The translations under genes and the position numbers were made by a program. From Chitinophaga cymbidii (GTDB lineage Bacteria; Bacteroidota; Bacteroidia; Chitinophagales; Chitinophagaceae), in contig NZ_BKAU01000002.1 of NCBI RefSeq assembly GCF_007992715.1, forward strand, positions 620,001-684,000: DNA of 64,000 nt. Direction: 5' to 3'. The notes beneath the pieces were generated by a model, which was given only the letters and a program-made list of their open reading frames with translations, was not told the origin of the DNA and searched no databases. Positions 15,163-22,916 of the stretch are shown here, piece by piece. The first letter of the stretch is position 1. Each line of letters opens with the position of its first letter.

Positions 15163-17760
15163 TTACTGCAGCAGCGCCTTGATCTCGCTTAACTTCAGCA
15201 ACGCCTCCACCGGCGTGAGCCGGTTAATATCCACCGTATCCAGTTTTTCGCGTATCTCCTGGAAAGTATCGCTGTGCGCATCAAAAATGCTCAACTGCAC
15301 CTTCTGCGGTTTGGACGCGATGTGTTCCATCGGCGCTTCAATATGCTGGCTTTCCAGTTGTGCGAGTATTTCATTCGCGCGGTCTATCAGCTGCGGCGGC
15401 ATGCCCGCGATCTTCGCCACGTGAATGCCGAAGCTGTGGCGGCTGCCGCCCGGCGCGAGCTTGCGCAGGAAGATGATCTTGTTGCCCACCTCTTTATTGG
15501 TGATGTGGAAGTTCTTCACGCGGGAATGCGTGTTTTCCAGCTCGTTCAGCTCATGGTAGTGTGTGGCGAACAGCGTCTTGGGGCGGTGCGGCGTCATGTC
15601 GTGCAGGTACTCCACGATGCTCCAGGCAATGGAAATACCGTCGTATGTGCTGGTGCCGCGGCCGATCTCGTCGAGGATGATGAGGCTGCGCGGCGTGATG
15701 TTGTTGATGATGCTGGCCGTTTCGTTCATTTCCACCATGAAGGTGCTCTCGCCGCCGCTCAGGTTGTCGGACGCTCCCACGCGCGTGAATATTTTGTCCG
15801 TCAGCCCGATCTCCGCTGCCGTGGCGGGCACGAAACTGCCGATGTGCGCCATCAGTGTGATGAGCGCCGTTTGCCGCAGCAGCGCGGATTTACCGCTCAT
15901 GTTGGGACCGGTGAGGATGATCACCTGCTGCTCGTCCTGGTGCAGCAGGATGTCGTTCGTGACATAGCTTTCACCGGGCGGCAGGCCCTGTTCTATCACC
16001 GGATGGCGGCCGTCTTTAATATCGATATGATAGGAATCGTTCACAACGGGGCGGCGGTATTTGAACTGCACGGCGTTATGCGCGAAGGACAGCAGGCAGT
16101 CCAGCTTCGCCAGCGCCTGTGCATCGCGCTGTATGGGCTGGATGTATTCCTGCAGGGCGAGGAGCAGCGCGTCGTACAGCTGCATTTCCAGCAGCAGTAT
16201 CTTGTCTTCCGCACCGGTGATCTTCTCTTCGTATTCTTTGAGTTCCGGTGTGATGTAACGTTCCGCGTTGGCGAGCGTTTGCTTGCGTATCCAGTTGGCG
16301 GGTACTTTGTTCTTGTGCGCGTTGGTCACTTCCAGGTAGTAGCCGAATACGTTATTGAAGGCTACTTTGAGGGAGGGGATGCCGGTGGCTTCGGATTCCT
16401 GCTGCTGTATGCGGAGCAGGTATTCCTTGCCGGAGGTGGCGATGGCGCGCAGCTTGTCCAGCTCTTCGTGTACCCCTTCCCGTATAACGCCGCCTTTGTT
16501 GGCCAGCACCGGCGGGTTGTCGGACACTTCCGCGAGGATCTTTTCGAGAATGGTGTCGCAGGGGTCCATCTGTTCCTGCAGTTGCCGGAGGTGGGCGTTA
16601 TCGATGGCGGACAGCGTTTGCTGTATGGTGGTGACCTGCTGCAGGGCTTTTGCCAGCTGCATCACTTCACGGGGATTGATCTTTTTGAGGGGGATCTTGG
16701 AAACCAGCCTTTCGAGGTCGCCCACCACTTTCAGGTGCTGCTGCAAGGTGCGGGTGTGGTCGGCTTCGCGGATGAGTGTTTCCACGGCATCCAGCCTTTC
16801 GTTGATCCGCGTGATGTCGCGCAGGGGAAAAACGATCCAGCGTTTGAGCAGCCGCGCGCCCATGGGAGAGAGCGTGTTGTCCAGCGTGCCGATCAGTGAT
16901 CTGCCTTGCTCCACGGTGCTTTGCAGCAGTTCCAGGTTGCGGATGGTAAAGCGGTCCATCCACAGGAAATCTTCCTGGTCTATCCGCTGGAGGCTGGTGA
17001 TATGCTGCAGGTTCGGATGTTCGGTGTCTTTCAGGTAATGCATGGTGGCGCCCGCGGCGATGATGCCGTCCGCCATGTCTTCCACGCCGAAGCCTTTCAG
17101 GGAATGTGTTTCAAAATGTTTGTGAAGGATCTCGCGGGCGTAGGTGTTCGTGAAGATCCATTCTTCGAGCGTGTAGGTATAAAAGCGGGAGCCGAAGGTT
17201 TGCCGGAAATTTTTCTGCTGTTGCCGCGCGAAGATCACTTCAGCGGGGCGGAAGCTTTGCAGCAGCTTGTCGATGTACTCGATGCTGCCCTGCGCCACGT
17301 AGAACTCGCCGGTGGAGATGTCCAGGAAAGCCACGCCGTTGCTGGTTTGCCCGAAGTGTACGGCGGCGAGGAAGTTGTTGTGGCTGTTGTCCAGCAGCTT
17401 GTCGTTCACCGCTACGCCGGGCGTGACCATTTCGGTGACGCCGCGTTTTACGATGCCTTTTACGGTCTTGGGGTCTTCCAGCTGATCGCAGATGGCTACG
17501 CGATGGCCGGCTTTCACCAGTTTGTGTAGGTAGGTGTCCAGCGAGTGATGGGGGAAGCCGGCAAGATCAACATAGGAAGCGCTGCCATTGGCCCTTTTCG
17601 TCAGTACAATACCAAGCACTTTGGATGCGATAACCGCATCTTCATTGAATGTTTCATAAAAATCGCCGACCCGGAAGAGCAGCACCGCATCAGGGTATCT
17701 GGCCTTGATTGCATTGTGTTGCGTCATCAGGGGCGTTTCCGCTGATTTACTTTTAGCCAT
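15163..17760 (-). CDS. mutS: DNA mismatch repair ATPase MutS
   Basis: An 865-residue MutS. The mismatch-binding N-terminus has the conserved DFYETFNEDA motif (the Phe-x-Glu wedge that stacks on the mismatched base). The connector, lever and clamp regions are full length. The ATPase carries Walker A GPNMSGKSALLRQ, the Walker B region LIILDEIGRGTSTYDGISIAWSI and the TLFATHYHEL switch. It recognises mismatches and small loops and recruits MutL. The start MAKSKSAETPLMTQH at 17760 is preferred over an upstream ATG at 17808, because a TATATTTG promoter box (17772-17765) ends only four bases before it. The message would then be leaderless or nearly so. It is divergent from the methyltransferase gene at 17830. 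Confidence 0.96.
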   Translation of the reverse strand: MAKSKSAETPLMTQHNAIKARYPDAVLLFRVGDFYETFNEDAVIASKVLGIVLTKRANGSASYVDLAGFPHHSLDTYLHKLVKAGHRVAICDQLEDPKTVKGIVKRGVTEMVTPGVAVNDKLLDNSHNNFLAAVHFGQTSNGVAFLDISTGEFYVAQGSIEYIDKLLQSFRPAEVIFARQQQKNFRQTFGSRFYTYTLEEWIFTNTYAREILHKHFETHSLKGFGVEDMADGIIAAGATMHYLKDTEHPNLQHITSLQRIDQEDFLWMDRFTIRNLELLQSTVEQGRSLIGTLDNTLSPMGARLLKRWIVFPLRDITRINERLDAVETLIREADHTRTLQQHLKVVGDLERLVSKIPLKKINPREVMQLAKALQQVTTIQQTLSAIDNAHLRQLQEQMDPCDTILEKILAEVSDNPPVLANKGGVIREGVHEELDKLRAIATSGKEYLLRIQQQESEATGIPSLKVAFNNVFGYYLEVTNAHKNKVPANWIRKQTLANAERYITPELKEYEEKITGAEDKILLLEMQLYDALLLALQEYIQPIQRDAQALAKLDCLLSFAHNAVQFKYRRPVVNDSYHIDIKDGRHPVIEQGLPPGESYVTNDILLHQDEQQVIILTGPNMSGKSALLRQTALITLMAHIGSFVPATAAEIGLTDKIFTRVGASDNLSGGESTFMVEMNETASIINNITPRSLIILDEIGRGTSTYDGISIAWSIVEYLHDMTPHRPKTLFATHYHELNELENTHSRVKNFHITNKEVGNKIIFLRKLAPGGSRHSFGIHVAKIAGMPPQLIDRANEILAQLESQHIEAPMEHIASKPQKVQLSIFDAHSDTFQEIREKLDTVDINRLTPVEALLKLSEIKALLQ

Positions 17761-17764
17761 GCGG

Positions 17765-17824
17765 CAAATATAAGAAGCCCGCCGCTCCATCGGTAATAAA
17801 TTTGCCAACCTTCAACTATCTTTG
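17765..17824. promoter_or_regulatory. Divergent promoters of mutS and the RNA methyltransferase operon
   Basis: On the minus strand TATATTTG occupies 17772-17765, four bases before the mutS ATG at 17760. On the plus strand TATCTTTG occupies 17817-17824, five bases before the ATG at 17830. With starts of transcription about six bases past the box, both messages would begin at or next to their start codons. Confidence 0.65.
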
Positions 17825-17829
17825 CAGGC

Positions 17830-18363
17830 ATGCGCAAGTTAAACATGCAGGAACTGGGCCGCAAAACGGTGGCGGAATTCAAGGCGGCGGACAAAACGCC
17901 GCTGGTGCTGGTGCTGGATAACGTGCGGAGCATGCATAACGTGGGTTCCGTGTTTAGAACGGCGGATGCTTTCCTGCTGCAGGGCATTGTGCTCTGCGGG
18001 TATACGCCGGTGCCCCCGCACCGGGACATTCAGAAGACCGCCCTCGGCGCCACCGAAACGGTGGAATGGCAATATTTCCCCACCACCACGGAAGCCGTGG
18101 CCGCGCTGAAAAATGAAGGATATACCGTCATGGCGATAGAGCAGGCCGCACAAAGCGTGATGCTGGATGCGTTTCGTCCATCCGGCGCGCCGCTGGCGCT
18201 CGTGTTCGGCAATGAAGTAAGCGGCGTGGACGCCGAAGTGATGAAGCAGGTGGACGGATGCATCGAAATACCGCAATCCGGCATGAAGCACTCGCTGAAT
18301 ATTTCCGTGAGCACCGGCATTGTGGTGTGGGACCTCTTTTGTAAACTGAAAACCGAAAACTGA
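17830..18363 (+). CDS. TrmH/SpoU-family RNA 2'-O-methyltransferase
   Basis: A 177-residue enzyme of the SPOUT superfamily, which uses S-adenosylmethionine to methylate a ribose 2'-OH in tRNA or rRNA. The three SpoU motifs are visible: NVRSMHNVGSVFRTADAF near the N-terminus, LALVFGNEVSGVDAEVM, and IEIPQSGMKHSLNISVSTGIVVW forming the trefoil knot. It is short and lacks the N-terminal substrate-binding extension of RlmB, so the target nucleotide is uncertain. It starts next to a TATCTTTG promoter box and heads a tight run with the prenyltransferase (4-base gap) and ruvX. Confidence 0.88.
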   Translation: MRKLNMQELGRKTVAEFKAADKTPLVLVLDNVRSMHNVGSVFRTADAFLLQGIVLCGYTPVPPHRDIQKTALGATETVEWQYFPTTTEAVAALKNEGYTVMAIEQAAQSVMLDAFRPSGAPLALVFGNEVSGVDAEVMKQVDGCIEIPQSGMKHSLNISVSTGIVVWDLFCKLKTEN

Positions 18364-18367
18364 TCAT

Positions 18368-19234
18368 ATGGCATCTGCAACCATCCGGAATTACCTGTCG
18401 CTCGTGAAGTTCAGCCACACCATTTTTGCCATGCCCTTTGCGATGATCGGCTTTTTCCTGGCCGTTTCATGGGCGGGGCATTCGTTTAACTGGACGAAGC
18501 TGCTGCTGGTAGTGCTTTGCATGGTGTTCGCGCGCAGCGCGGCCATGGCCTTCAACCGCTGGCTGGATGTGGAATTCGACAAGCGCAATCCGCGCACCGC
18601 CAAAAGAGAGATCCCTGCCGGCGTGATCTCCGCTTCCAGCGCGCTGTACTTTGTGATCGGCAATGCTTTGCTGTTCATGGCCACCACCTGGTTCATCAAC
18701 CCGATCTGTTTCTTTTTATCGCCCGTTGCCCTGCTGGTGATCCTCGGATACAGCTATACCAAACGTTTCACCGCGCTGTGCCACCTGGTGCTGGGCGTGG
18801 GCCTTTCCCTCGCGCCGATCGGCGCATTCCTGGCCGTTACCGGGTATTTCGCGGTGCTGCCGGTGTTGCTGAGCGTGCTCGTGCTGTGCTGGGTATCCGG
18901 CTTTGATATCATTTATGCTTTGCAGGATGAGGAGTTCGATAAATCGCAGCAGCTGCACTCCATTCCCACCTGGCTGGGAAAAGCAGGGGGGCTGCGGTTC
19001 TCGGAAGGGCTGCATGTGGTGGCCGCGGCACTGGTGATCGTGATCGGCATCCTCGGCGCTTTCCACTGGCTCTACTGGATCGGCGCGGGCGTGTTCATGC
19101 TCATGCTGTTCATGCAGCACCGCCTGGTGAAGCCGAACGACCTTTCCCGCGTGAACCTCGCGTTCATGACCACCAACGGCATTGCCAGCGTGGTGTACGC
19201 ACTTTTCACCATTGCGGATATGCTCATCTTTTAA
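18368..19234 (+). CDS. UbiA-family aromatic prenyltransferase
   Basis: A 288-residue multi-pass membrane enzyme of the UbiA superfamily, with eight or nine hydrophobic segments. Both Asp-rich motifs that bind magnesium-prenyl diphosphate are present: NRWLDVEFDKRNPRT near residue 60 and DIIYALQDEEFDKSQQLHSIP near residue 180. The enzyme attaches a polyprenyl chain to an aromatic acid. In Bacteroidota genes annotated this way usually serve menaquinone synthesis; the MqnP enzyme of the futalosine route is one possibility, MenA another. The sequence alone does not settle it. It sits four bases after the methyltransferase gene and nine before ruvX, so it is co-transcribed with unrelated housekeeping genes. 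Confidence 0.87.
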   Translation: MASATIRNYLSLVKFSHTIFAMPFAMIGFFLAVSWAGHSFNWTKLLLVVLCMVFARSAAMAFNRWLDVEFDKRNPRTAKREIPAGVISASSALYFVIGNALLFMATTWFINPICFFLSPVALLVILGYSYTKRFTALCHLVLGVGLSLAPIGAFLAVTGYFAVLPVLLSVLVLCWVSGFDIIYALQDEEFDKSQQLHSIPTWLGKAGGLRFSEGLHVVAAALVIVIGILGAFHWLYWIGAGVFMLMLFMQHRLVKPNDLSRVNLAFMTTNGIASVVYALFTIADMLIF

Positions 19235-19243
19235 ATCACACGA

Positions 19244-19660
19244 ATGCCCAGGATACTCGCCATCGACTATGGAAAAAAGCGCACGGGGCTGGCCGTAACA
19301 GATCCGCTGAAGATCATCGCCAGCGGCCTTTGCACCATTCCTTCCCATGAGATCATCCCTTATCTCAAAAAATATTTCGCTACCGAGCAGGTAGAGCTGA
19401 TCCTCATCGGTCTGCCGCGCAACCTGGACGGCAGCGCCACCGACGCTACGGCGCTCGTGGAAGAATGCATCCGCATCCTCAAAAAACATTTCCCGGACAT
19501 GCCGCTGAAGAAAGTAGACGAACGCTTCACTTCAAAGATGGCCTTTCAAAGCATGATCGACAGCGGGCTGAAGAAGAAAGACCGCCGGAACAAAGGGCTG
19601 GTGGACGAGATCAGTGCTACCATCATCCTGCAGGAATACCTGCAGCACAACGCCGGTTGA
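19244..19660 (+). CDS. ruvX: YqgF/RuvX RNase H-fold nuclease
   Basis: A 138-residue YqgF protein of normal length. The start carries the RNase H-fold acidic motif ILAIDYGKKRTGLAVTDPL, followed by LILIGLPRNLDGSATD, the second acidic site VDERFTSKMA and the last acidic residue in VDEISATIILQEYL. The family is essential in many bacteria and linked to processing of pre-16S rRNA; it is also called a putative Holliday junction resolvase. It is the third gene of the run that begins at 17830. Confidence 0.93.
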   Translation: MPRILAIDYGKKRTGLAVTDPLKIIASGLCTIPSHEIIPYLKKYFATEQVELILIGLPRNLDGSATDATALVEECIRILKKHFPDMPLKKVDERFTSKMAFQSMIDSGLKKKDRRNKGLVDEISATIILQEYLQHNAG

Positions 19661-19687
19661 CCGCCTCGCCGGAAATCCCTACTTTTG
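19657..19687 (+). promoter_or_regulatory. Promoter of def
   Basis: TTG at 19657-19659 overlaps the ruvX stop region. A 20-base spacer is followed by TACTTTTG at 19680-19687, an exact TAnnTTTG box. It would start a short-leader transcript for def at 19716, allowing expression apart from the upstream genes. Confidence 0.55.
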
Positions 19688-19715
19688 CATTTTTCCATTC
19701 CGATCAATTTAACAG

Positions 19716-20294
19716 ATGATATTATCAATCGTAGCCTACGGCCACCAGGTGCTCAGAGAAAAAAGCAAGGACATCAGCCCCGATTATCCGAACCTGCAGC
19801 AGCTGATCGCCAATATGTGGGAAACCATGTATGCCTCCAGCGGCGTGGGCCTGGCAGCTCCCCAGATCAACAAACCTATCCGGCTCTTCGTGGTAGACAG
19901 CGAGCAGATCGTCAACAACCTGGAAGAAGATGAAAAAGACGCCTGGCCCGGCGACAAAGGCATCAAATCCGTATTCATCAATGCGCAGATCATTGACACG
20001 GAAGGAGAGGAGTGGGCTTACCAGGAAGGCTGCCTTAGCATTCCCAAGATCCGCGAAGACGTATACCGCCCCGAAAAAGTGAAGATCCGGTATATGGACG
20101 AGCATTTCAAGGAGCATGAGCGCACCTTTCACGGCATTACGGCCCGCGTGATCTTCCACGAATATGACCACATCGAAGGAAAGCTGTTCATCGACTATCT
20201 GAAACCCCTGAAAAAACGGATGTTAAAGGGTAAGCTCGATGATATTTCCAAAGGAAAGATCAAAGTCGATTACAAAATGAACTTCCCCCGCTAA
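19716..20294 (+). CDS. def: Peptide deformylase
   Basis: A 192-residue peptide deformylase, which removes the N-formyl group from nascent proteins. All three active-site motifs are intact: GVGLAAPQ (motif 1), EGCLSIP with the metal-binding Cys (motif 2), and HEYDHIEG, the HExxH zinc/iron site (motif 3). The region around residues 60-85 is slightly longer than in E. coli (VDSEQIVNNLEEDEKDAWPGDKG), a common Bacteroidota insert. It has a likely promoter of its own at 19657-19687 and is the last gene of this block. Confidence 0.96.
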   Translation: MILSIVAYGHQVLREKSKDISPDYPNLQQLIANMWETMYASSGVGLAAPQINKPIRLFVVDSEQIVNNLEEDEKDAWPGDKGIKSVFINAQIIDTEGEEWAYQEGCLSIPKIREDVYRPEKVKIRYMDEHFKEHERTFHGITARVIFHEYDHIEGKLFIDYLKPLKKRMLKGKLDDISKGKIKVDYKMNFPR

Positions 20295-20302
20295 AGACGT
20301 TT

Positions 20303-20349
20303 TTCTTAGGCTTTTATTAACAATTATTAAAAATTAATATGCCTAAGAA
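20303..20349. repeat. 9-bp inverted repeat between def and the sigma factor gene
   Basis: TTCTTAGGC at 20303-20311 and GCCTAAGAA at 20341-20349 pair perfectly across a 29-base A/T-rich interval. It may be a 3' hairpin of def or an operator in front of the sigma factor gene. There is no clear T-run after it. Confidence 0.45.
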
Positions 20350-20404
20350 TTTCATATTGTAAGTATTTTCATTACTTTAGTGCCACATTTTTGGATTACT
20401 ACAT

Positions 20405-20956
20405 TTGGGAACTGCAAATACATATACTGAAATTGAACTGGTACAGGGCCTCCGGGCCAGAGACCAGCAGATTTTTGGGTACCTGTATGACAATTATGCC
20501 CCGGCCCTCTATGGGGTGGTGCTGAAGGTCCTTGGCGACGAAACGGCGGCAGGCGACATTCTACAGGAAGTTTTCGTGAAGATATGGCGCAGTATAGAGC
20601 GGTACGATGTAGAGAAGGGGCGCCTTTTCACATGGATGCTCAATATAGCGCGCAACACCGCTATCGATTCCCTCCGGTCCAAATCTCACAAGCTTGATCA
20701 GAAAATCCAGGAGCTCGGTAACGACGTATATCAACAGACAAGTCAGTTAACGGTTCATCCCTCCTTTGATCATCTGGGCCTCACGAAGGTGCTGGAAAAG
20801 CTCAACAAAGAACAGCGAATCATTATCGATCTTGCATATTACAAAGGTTGCACCCAGGAAGAGATCGCCAGGGTGCTGGATATACCTTTGGGCACAGTGA
20901 AAACCAGGATGCGTAATGCCATCATTCAATTGAGGAATATACTAAAACAGGTATAA
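20405..20956 (+). CDS. ECF-type RNA polymerase sigma factor
   Basis: A 183-residue sigma-70 family protein with only regions 2 and 4. Region 2 includes DETAAGDILQEVFVKIWRSIERYDVEKGRLFTWMLNIARNTAIDSLRSK; region 4 includes EQRIIIDLAYYKGCTQEEIARVLDIPLGTVKTRMRNAIIQLRNIL. It should direct transcription of its own small regulon when released by the anti-sigma protein encoded six bases downstream. No ATG is available near the N-terminus; the TTG at 20405 is the best start but overlaps a TACATTTG string (20400-20407) that could itself be a -7 box, so the start is uncertain. With its RskA-type partner it resembles SigK-like pairs. Confidence 0.9.
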   Translation: MGTANTYTEIELVQGLRARDQQIFGYLYDNYAPALYGVVLKVLGDETAAGDILQEVFVKIWRSIERYDVEKGRLFTWMLNIARNTAIDSLRSKSHKLDQKIQELGNDVYQQTSQLTVHPSFDHLGLTKVLEKLNKEQRIIIDLAYYKGCTQEEIARVLDIPLGTVKTRMRNAIIQLRNILKQV

Positions 20957-20961
20957 GCAAA

Positions 20962-21813
20962 GTGGACGTACAACGTTACATATCATCGGGTATTATTGAA
21001 AGCGTCGTGGCCGGGCTGGCTACGGACCCTGAGGTCCGTGAGCTGCAGGCTGCCGTGGAGCAATATCCCGAAGTGAAAGCCGCGGCAGATGCGGCCCAGC
21101 AGGATATGGAGCGCTACGTTACCATGCAGTCCGTGCCGCCTCCGGTGGATCTGAAAGACCGTATCTACCAGGCATTGAACAACGAAGCAACGCCCGAAAC
21201 GGCCCATGCCGGCGGCGCTGCCGCGGAAGAATATGCCGCTTATGAAGAAGAGCCGCGCGAGCCGGTGAGAGTAAGCGTGGCATGGTGCTACATTGCAGCG
21301 GCGGTTGCCATCGGGCTGATCGTGAGCATCGTATTCAATGTAACCTACCGCAACAGCCTGAACGAATGGAAAGGCAAGTACGAAGCACTGGTGACGGACC
21401 AGCAATCGCTGACCAAACAGAACGAAGTTTTCCAGACCAGGATCGCACAGTCGGAAGAAATGGTGAGCATGCTCAGCAGCCCCAGTGTGAAAAAGGTCAT
21501 GATGAGCACCACCCGCAGAGACCATCCCGGATCAAAAGCGATCGTTTTCTGGAATGCCTCCTCACAGGAAGTGTACCTCTCCGTTAATAGCCTCCCGGAA
21601 CCCGCCGCGGATCAGCAATACCAGCTGTGGGCCATCGTGAATAACAGACCCATAGACGCCGGCGTGTTCGACACAGGCGACAAAGCGAAGGGCTTCCAGA
21701 AAATGAAAGGCATCGCTACCGCGCAGTATTTTGCTGTAACGCTGGAAAAGAAAGGCGGCAACCCCACGCCAACGCTCACCGCCATGCACGTGATCGGAAA
21801 AGTTTCCGGCTGA
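20962..21813 (+). CDS. Membrane anti-sigma factor with RskA-like domain
   Basis: A 283-residue anti-sigma factor. The cytoplasmic N-terminal part (residues 1-100) should bind the sigma factor. A single transmembrane segment lies near residues 112-132 (VAWCYIAAAVAIGLIVSIVF). A short coiled coil with LNEWKGKYEALVTDQQSLTKQNEVF follows. The outer domain (about residues 175-283) is RskA-like, with AIVFWNASSQEVYLSVNSLPEPAADQQYQLWAIVNNRPIDAGVFD. The start is a GTG at 20962, five bases after the sigma stop, so the two are translationally linked. The signal it senses across the membrane is not evident. Confidence 0.88.
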   Translation: MDVQRYISSGIIESVVAGLATDPEVRELQAAVEQYPEVKAAADAAQQDMERYVTMQSVPPPVDLKDRIYQALNNEATPETAHAGGAAAEEYAAYEEEPREPVRVSVAWCYIAAAVAIGLIVSIVFNVTYRNSLNEWKGKYEALVTDQQSLTKQNEVFQTRIAQSEEMVSMLSSPSVKKVMMSTTRRDHPGSKAIVFWNASSQEVYLSVNSLPEPAADQQYQLWAIVNNRPIDAGVFDTGDKAKGFQKMKGIATAQYFAVTLEKKGGNPTPTLTAMHVIGKVSG

Positions 21814-21944
21814 TCTCCGTTTTAATTTAATGTTGTTGCCGGCGTCAGCGCCCTGATGGAACGTCCGTTGCGTCGCACACTTGTACGGCTGTCCGCACAT
21901 CGGCAAATGGCCTGAACTTTGCTTTTCCTTAACACTGTTTTATT

Positions 21945-21952
21945 TAAATTTG
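21945..21952 (+). promoter_or_regulatory. TAAATTTG promoter box directly before a start codon
   Basis: TAAATTTG at 21945-21952 fits the -7 consensus and lies four bases before the ATG at 21957, which would give a leaderless message. A TTTG at 21918-21921 is the nearest -33 candidate, with a spacer of 23, slightly long. Confidence 0.45.
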
Positions 21953-21956
21953 CCAG

Positions 21957-22874
21957 ATGCGGAAATTCCTGCTCCTGTTATTACTGTCACCCGCTCTGTC
22001 CGCCCCGGCGCAGGATACGGCATTGTATAAAGGCATGACTATCAACCTGGATGAAGTGGTCGTGAAAGCAAAGCGTATAGGCTTTGACGTGAACGGCTTC
22101 ATCAAAAGGGTGGAAGACGACACTACCTTTTACCGCGCATTCAAAAACCTCCGCCTCGTGGGCTTCACCGCGGATAACGACATCCGCATCACCGATAAAA
22201 AAGGCGGAAAGACCATCGCTTCGCTCAAAAGCCACACCCGCCAGGTCATGAACGGCAATTGCCGCAGCATGGAGGTGCTCGACGAAAAAACAACCGGAAA
22301 CTTCTACACGAAAAAAGGTAACTATAACTACTATACGGCGGAGCTGTACGCCAATCTTTTCTTCACCAAAGGCACCGTCTGCGGAGATGGCAGCGGGCAT
22401 GCCAAAGGCAGCCTCGAACGCCATAAGTCACAACTCAAACAACTGATCTTCAATCCCGGCAAACCCATATCCGGCGTGCCGGTGGTGGGAAGCAAGGTAG
22501 CGATATTCGACCGCGATCTCATGCGTTATTATGATTTCTCCATCACCTCCGAAACCTATGCCGGCGGCGCCGACTGCTATGTGTTCAGCGCCACGATCCG
22601 TAAGGACCTCGGCAGCATAGACCGCGCGGAAGTGGTCATAGACGAGCTGATCACTTATTTCAATAAAGAAACGATGGAGATCGTGGGGCGGAAATATTCA
22701 CTGTCTTACAAAACGATGGTCTTCGATTTTAAAGTGCGGATGAACGTGCAGATGACGAAAGCCGGCGACCTGCTGCTCCCCGCGCTGATCACGTATTCCG
22801 GCACCTGGAATGTTCCTTTCAAAAAACGGGAAACCGCTGATTTTACGGCGAAGTTTACTGCTTTTGAGCGGTAG
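21957..22874 (+). CDS. Secreted protein of unknown function
   Basis: A 305-residue protein with a cleavable signal peptide (MRKFLLLLLLSPALSAPAQ). I do not recognise the family. The mature N-terminus has NLDEVVVKAKRIGFDVNGFIKRVEDD, reminiscent of the segment that follows carboxypeptidase-regulatory domains in Bacteroidota surface proteins. The rest is predicted beta-rich with two isolated Cys (NGNCRSMEV and GADCYVFSA) that could form a disulfide. It is likely periplasmic or outer-membrane associated. It has its own promoter box and lies alone between the sigma/anti-sigma pair and a convergent secreted protein, so it could be a target of that sigma factor, but no evidence shows this. Confidence 0.7.
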   Translation: MRKFLLLLLLSPALSAPAQDTALYKGMTINLDEVVVKAKRIGFDVNGFIKRVEDDTTFYRAFKNLRLVGFTADNDIRITDKKGGKTIASLKSHTRQVMNGNCRSMEVLDEKTTGNFYTKKGNYNYYTAELYANLFFTKGTVCGDGSGHAKGSLERHKSQLKQLIFNPGKPISGVPVVGSKVAIFDRDLMRYYDFSITSETYAGGADCYVFSATIRKDLGSIDRAEVVIDELITYFNKETMEIVGRKYSLSYKTMVFDFKVRMNVQMTKAGDLLLPALITYSGTWNVPFKKRETADFTAKFTAFER

Positions 22875-22916
22875 CATTGTCCGCCTTATCTGCATTGTGC
22901 GGTAAAAGCAGGTAAT

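Noticed and set aside
15274..16899. 541-codon frame opposite mutS
   Set aside because: Composition (His, Val, Gln-rich) is that of an antisense frame, and MutS is intact on the other strand.
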